A stretch of 16,017 nucleotides of DNA from Actinomycetota bacterium (GTDB lineage: Bacteria > Actinomycetota > Actinomycetes > Nanopelagicales > Nanopelagicaceae): NCBI GenBank assembly GCA_027730465.1, contig JAQCGQ010000006.1, positions 1-16,017 of the forward strand, in the 5' to 3' direction. The notes under the pieces are model-generated. The model saw nothing but the letters and a program-made list of their open reading frames with translations. It had not been told where the DNA came from and searched no databases. Below, piece after piece: positions 15,694 through 16,017 of this stretch. How positions within the stretch are numbered: position 1 is the first letter of the stretch; the number at the start of each line of letters is the position of its first letter. The translations under genes were made by a program, and so were the position numbers.

Positions 15694-16017
15694 TTACTCA
15701 CCAGCTGGTACATCTCCTGAGATGAACTGCTCTGGACGAGGAACATACTTATCATTTGCTGTGTACTCGTACACACCCATTGTAGCCTTTGAAGGATCGC
15801 CATTGGCATCAAAATCAACTGGACCGGATACGCCCTCATAGTTGATATCGCTACCGTCTGCGATTAGAGCCTTGCAATCAGCGAAGGTTGTACATTTTGT
15901 ACCACCAGATGAAACTGAGGCCAGGTTATTGCGGATTGACTGACCATTTGTCTTTCCGGCCTGCTCAGCTGCTAATGCAATAAGAATTGTTGCATCATAT
16001 GACTCTGGAGCGTATGA
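15694..16017 (-). CDS. ABC transporter substrate-binding protein (LivJ/LivK-like), C-terminal part
   Basis: This is the last 107 codons of a gene that enters from the right edge on the minus strand and stops at TAA 15696-15694. I read it by reverse translation. The opening SYAPESYDATILIALAAE is the conserved helix of periplasmic-binding-fold type I proteins of the HAAT family, where Tyr-Asp-Ala near the ligand hinge is usual. A later Cys pair (KCTTFADCKAL) is spaced for a disulfide, as expected for an exported protein. The C-terminal segment around GVSGPVDFDANGD is the family's usual final strand and turn, followed by a short end. It presumably captures the ligand for the neighbouring LivHMGF importer, though it is convergent rather than in the operon. 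The N-terminus and lipobox or signal peptide are outside the window. Confidence 0.9.
   Translation of the reverse strand, partial: SYAPESYDATILIALAAEQAGKTNGQSIRNNLASVSSGGTKCTTFADCKALIADGSDINYEGVSGPVDFDANGDPSKATMGVYEYTANDKYVPRPEQFISGDVPAGE

Noticed and set aside
1..16017. tRNA, rRNA, CRISPR array, insertion sequence, phage attachment site or defence system
   Set aside because: No tRNA cloverleaf, no regularly spaced repeats, no transposase or integrase, and no unexplained coding space; nearly every base belongs to a recognised gene or a short spacer.

Overview
The window looks like part of the chromosome of a small-genome, AT-rich actinobacterium, most simply a freshwater 'Ca. Nanopelagicales' (acI, Planktophila/Nanopelagicus-like) organism. 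The reasons are the gene order polA, rpsA, coaE, uvrB, uvrA, uvrC, the actinobacterial C-terminal tail of ribosomal protein S1, low-GC codon use, very short or overlapping gene junctions, and apparently leaderless starts (a TANNNT -10 box 6 to 7 bases from an ATG with no Shine-Dalgarno sequence). The lineage is inferred from protein features only; no 16S rRNA or other marker is present.

Positions 1 to 11117 form one leftward block. In transcription order it holds polA (DNA polymerase I), rpsA (S1), coaE (dephospho-CoA kinase), uvrB, uvrA and the first 463 codons of uvrC, which runs off the left edge. A Rho-independent terminator separates rpsA from coaE. From coaE on, the genes touch or overlap by one base, so the nucleotide-excision-repair proteins are probably made as one translationally coupled unit. 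PolA, which fills repair gaps, lies just upstream.

A 51-bp divergent spacer (11118 to 11168) separates polA from a rightward hotdog-fold thioesterase. Each side carries a plausible leaderless promoter and the two promoters interleave.

Positions 11694 to 15620 form a rightward livHMGF operon: two membrane permeases and two ATPases of a branched-chain amino acid (HAAT family) ABC importer. Its LivH carries an extra N-terminal signal peptide and an exported beta-sandwich-like domain. A strong bidirectional terminator follows. Beyond it, on the opposite strand, is the C-terminal part of a periplasmic-type substrate-binding protein of the same transporter family, running off the right edge.

Most of the window is conserved housekeeping DNA. 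I saw no mobile element, CRISPR array, tRNA, rRNA or defence system. There is no gene-free stretch above 300 bases. The most unusual items are the LivH extension, the interleaved divergent leaderless promoters, and the compact uvrBAC unit next to polA.
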